Notes under the pieces: generated by a model
The model's input: only the letters and a program-made list of their open reading frames with translations
Databases searched by the model: none
What the model was told of the DNA's origin: nothing
Translations under genes and position numbers: made by a program
Assembly (NCBI GenBank): GCA_947625995.1
Contig: CANQQN010000006.1
Span: 1-21,788 of the forward strand
Source: an uncultured Lachnospiraceae bacterium
Lineage (GTDB): Bacteria; Bacillota; Clostridia; Lachnospirales; Lachnospiraceae
Length of the DNA stretch: 21,788 nucleotides
Direction: 5' to 3'
Shown: positions 21,763 through 21,788 of the stretch, piece by piece
Layout of the letters: the number at the start of each line of letters is the position of its first letter
Position numbering within the stretch: position 1 is the first letter of the stretch

Positions 21763-21788
21763 CACGCCATAGACGTTTTTTGTATTTT

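Overview
The window looks like a chromosomal segment of a spore-forming anaerobic Clostridia member, most likely Lachnospiraceae. The reasons are an alpha/beta-type SASP gene, spoIIM beside xerD, a recA-recX-rny order, an oxygen-sensitive acyl-CoA dehydratase activase, Gram-positive LexA and BirA operators, strong AGGAGG ribosome sites and use of GTG/TTG starts. The family assignment is an inference. No rRNA, tRNA, CRISPR array, insertion sequence or prophage was seen.

Layout: (1) 1-3111 (+) is the 3' three quarters of a giant acyl-CoA dehydratase activase, closed by a bidirectional terminator. (2) 3189-3396 is an array of three and a half hairpin-forming repeats abutting the stop codon of (3) a frameshifted MdoB/LTA-synthase-like phosphoglycerol transferase (3401-5232, -). 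(4) rpiB (-) has its own promoter. (5) A biotin module, birA-bioY (-), is driven by a sigma-A promoter overlapped by a BirA operator. (6) A SASP gene has a sigma-G-like promoter. (7) An unusual island (-) runs degV, small membrane protein, two EutS-like microcompartment shell proteins and an EutP-like GTPase, with no enzymes of a microcompartment pathway in the window. (8) A plus-strand pair encodes a Cof-type HAD phosphatase and a membrane-anchored M15 peptidase; it converges on xerD through a shared terminator. (9) A minus-strand core block follows: spoIIM, xerD, an aspartate aminotransferase, RNase Y, recX and recA. (10) At the right end are a MATE exporter with a long structured leader and an AraC-type regulator that lacks its first DNA-binding helix-turn-helix.

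Most transcription units have readable promoters. recA has two tandem sigma-A promoters with a LexA box at the downstream start. spoIIM has a sigma-E-like promoter followed by a 29-bp palindrome. MATE has a promoter about 160 nt upstream of its start codon, with an 18-bp hairpin in between. The points most worth a second look are the orphan EutS-EutS-EutP locus, the structured MATE leader, the hairpin repeat array and the broken phosphoglycerol transferase.
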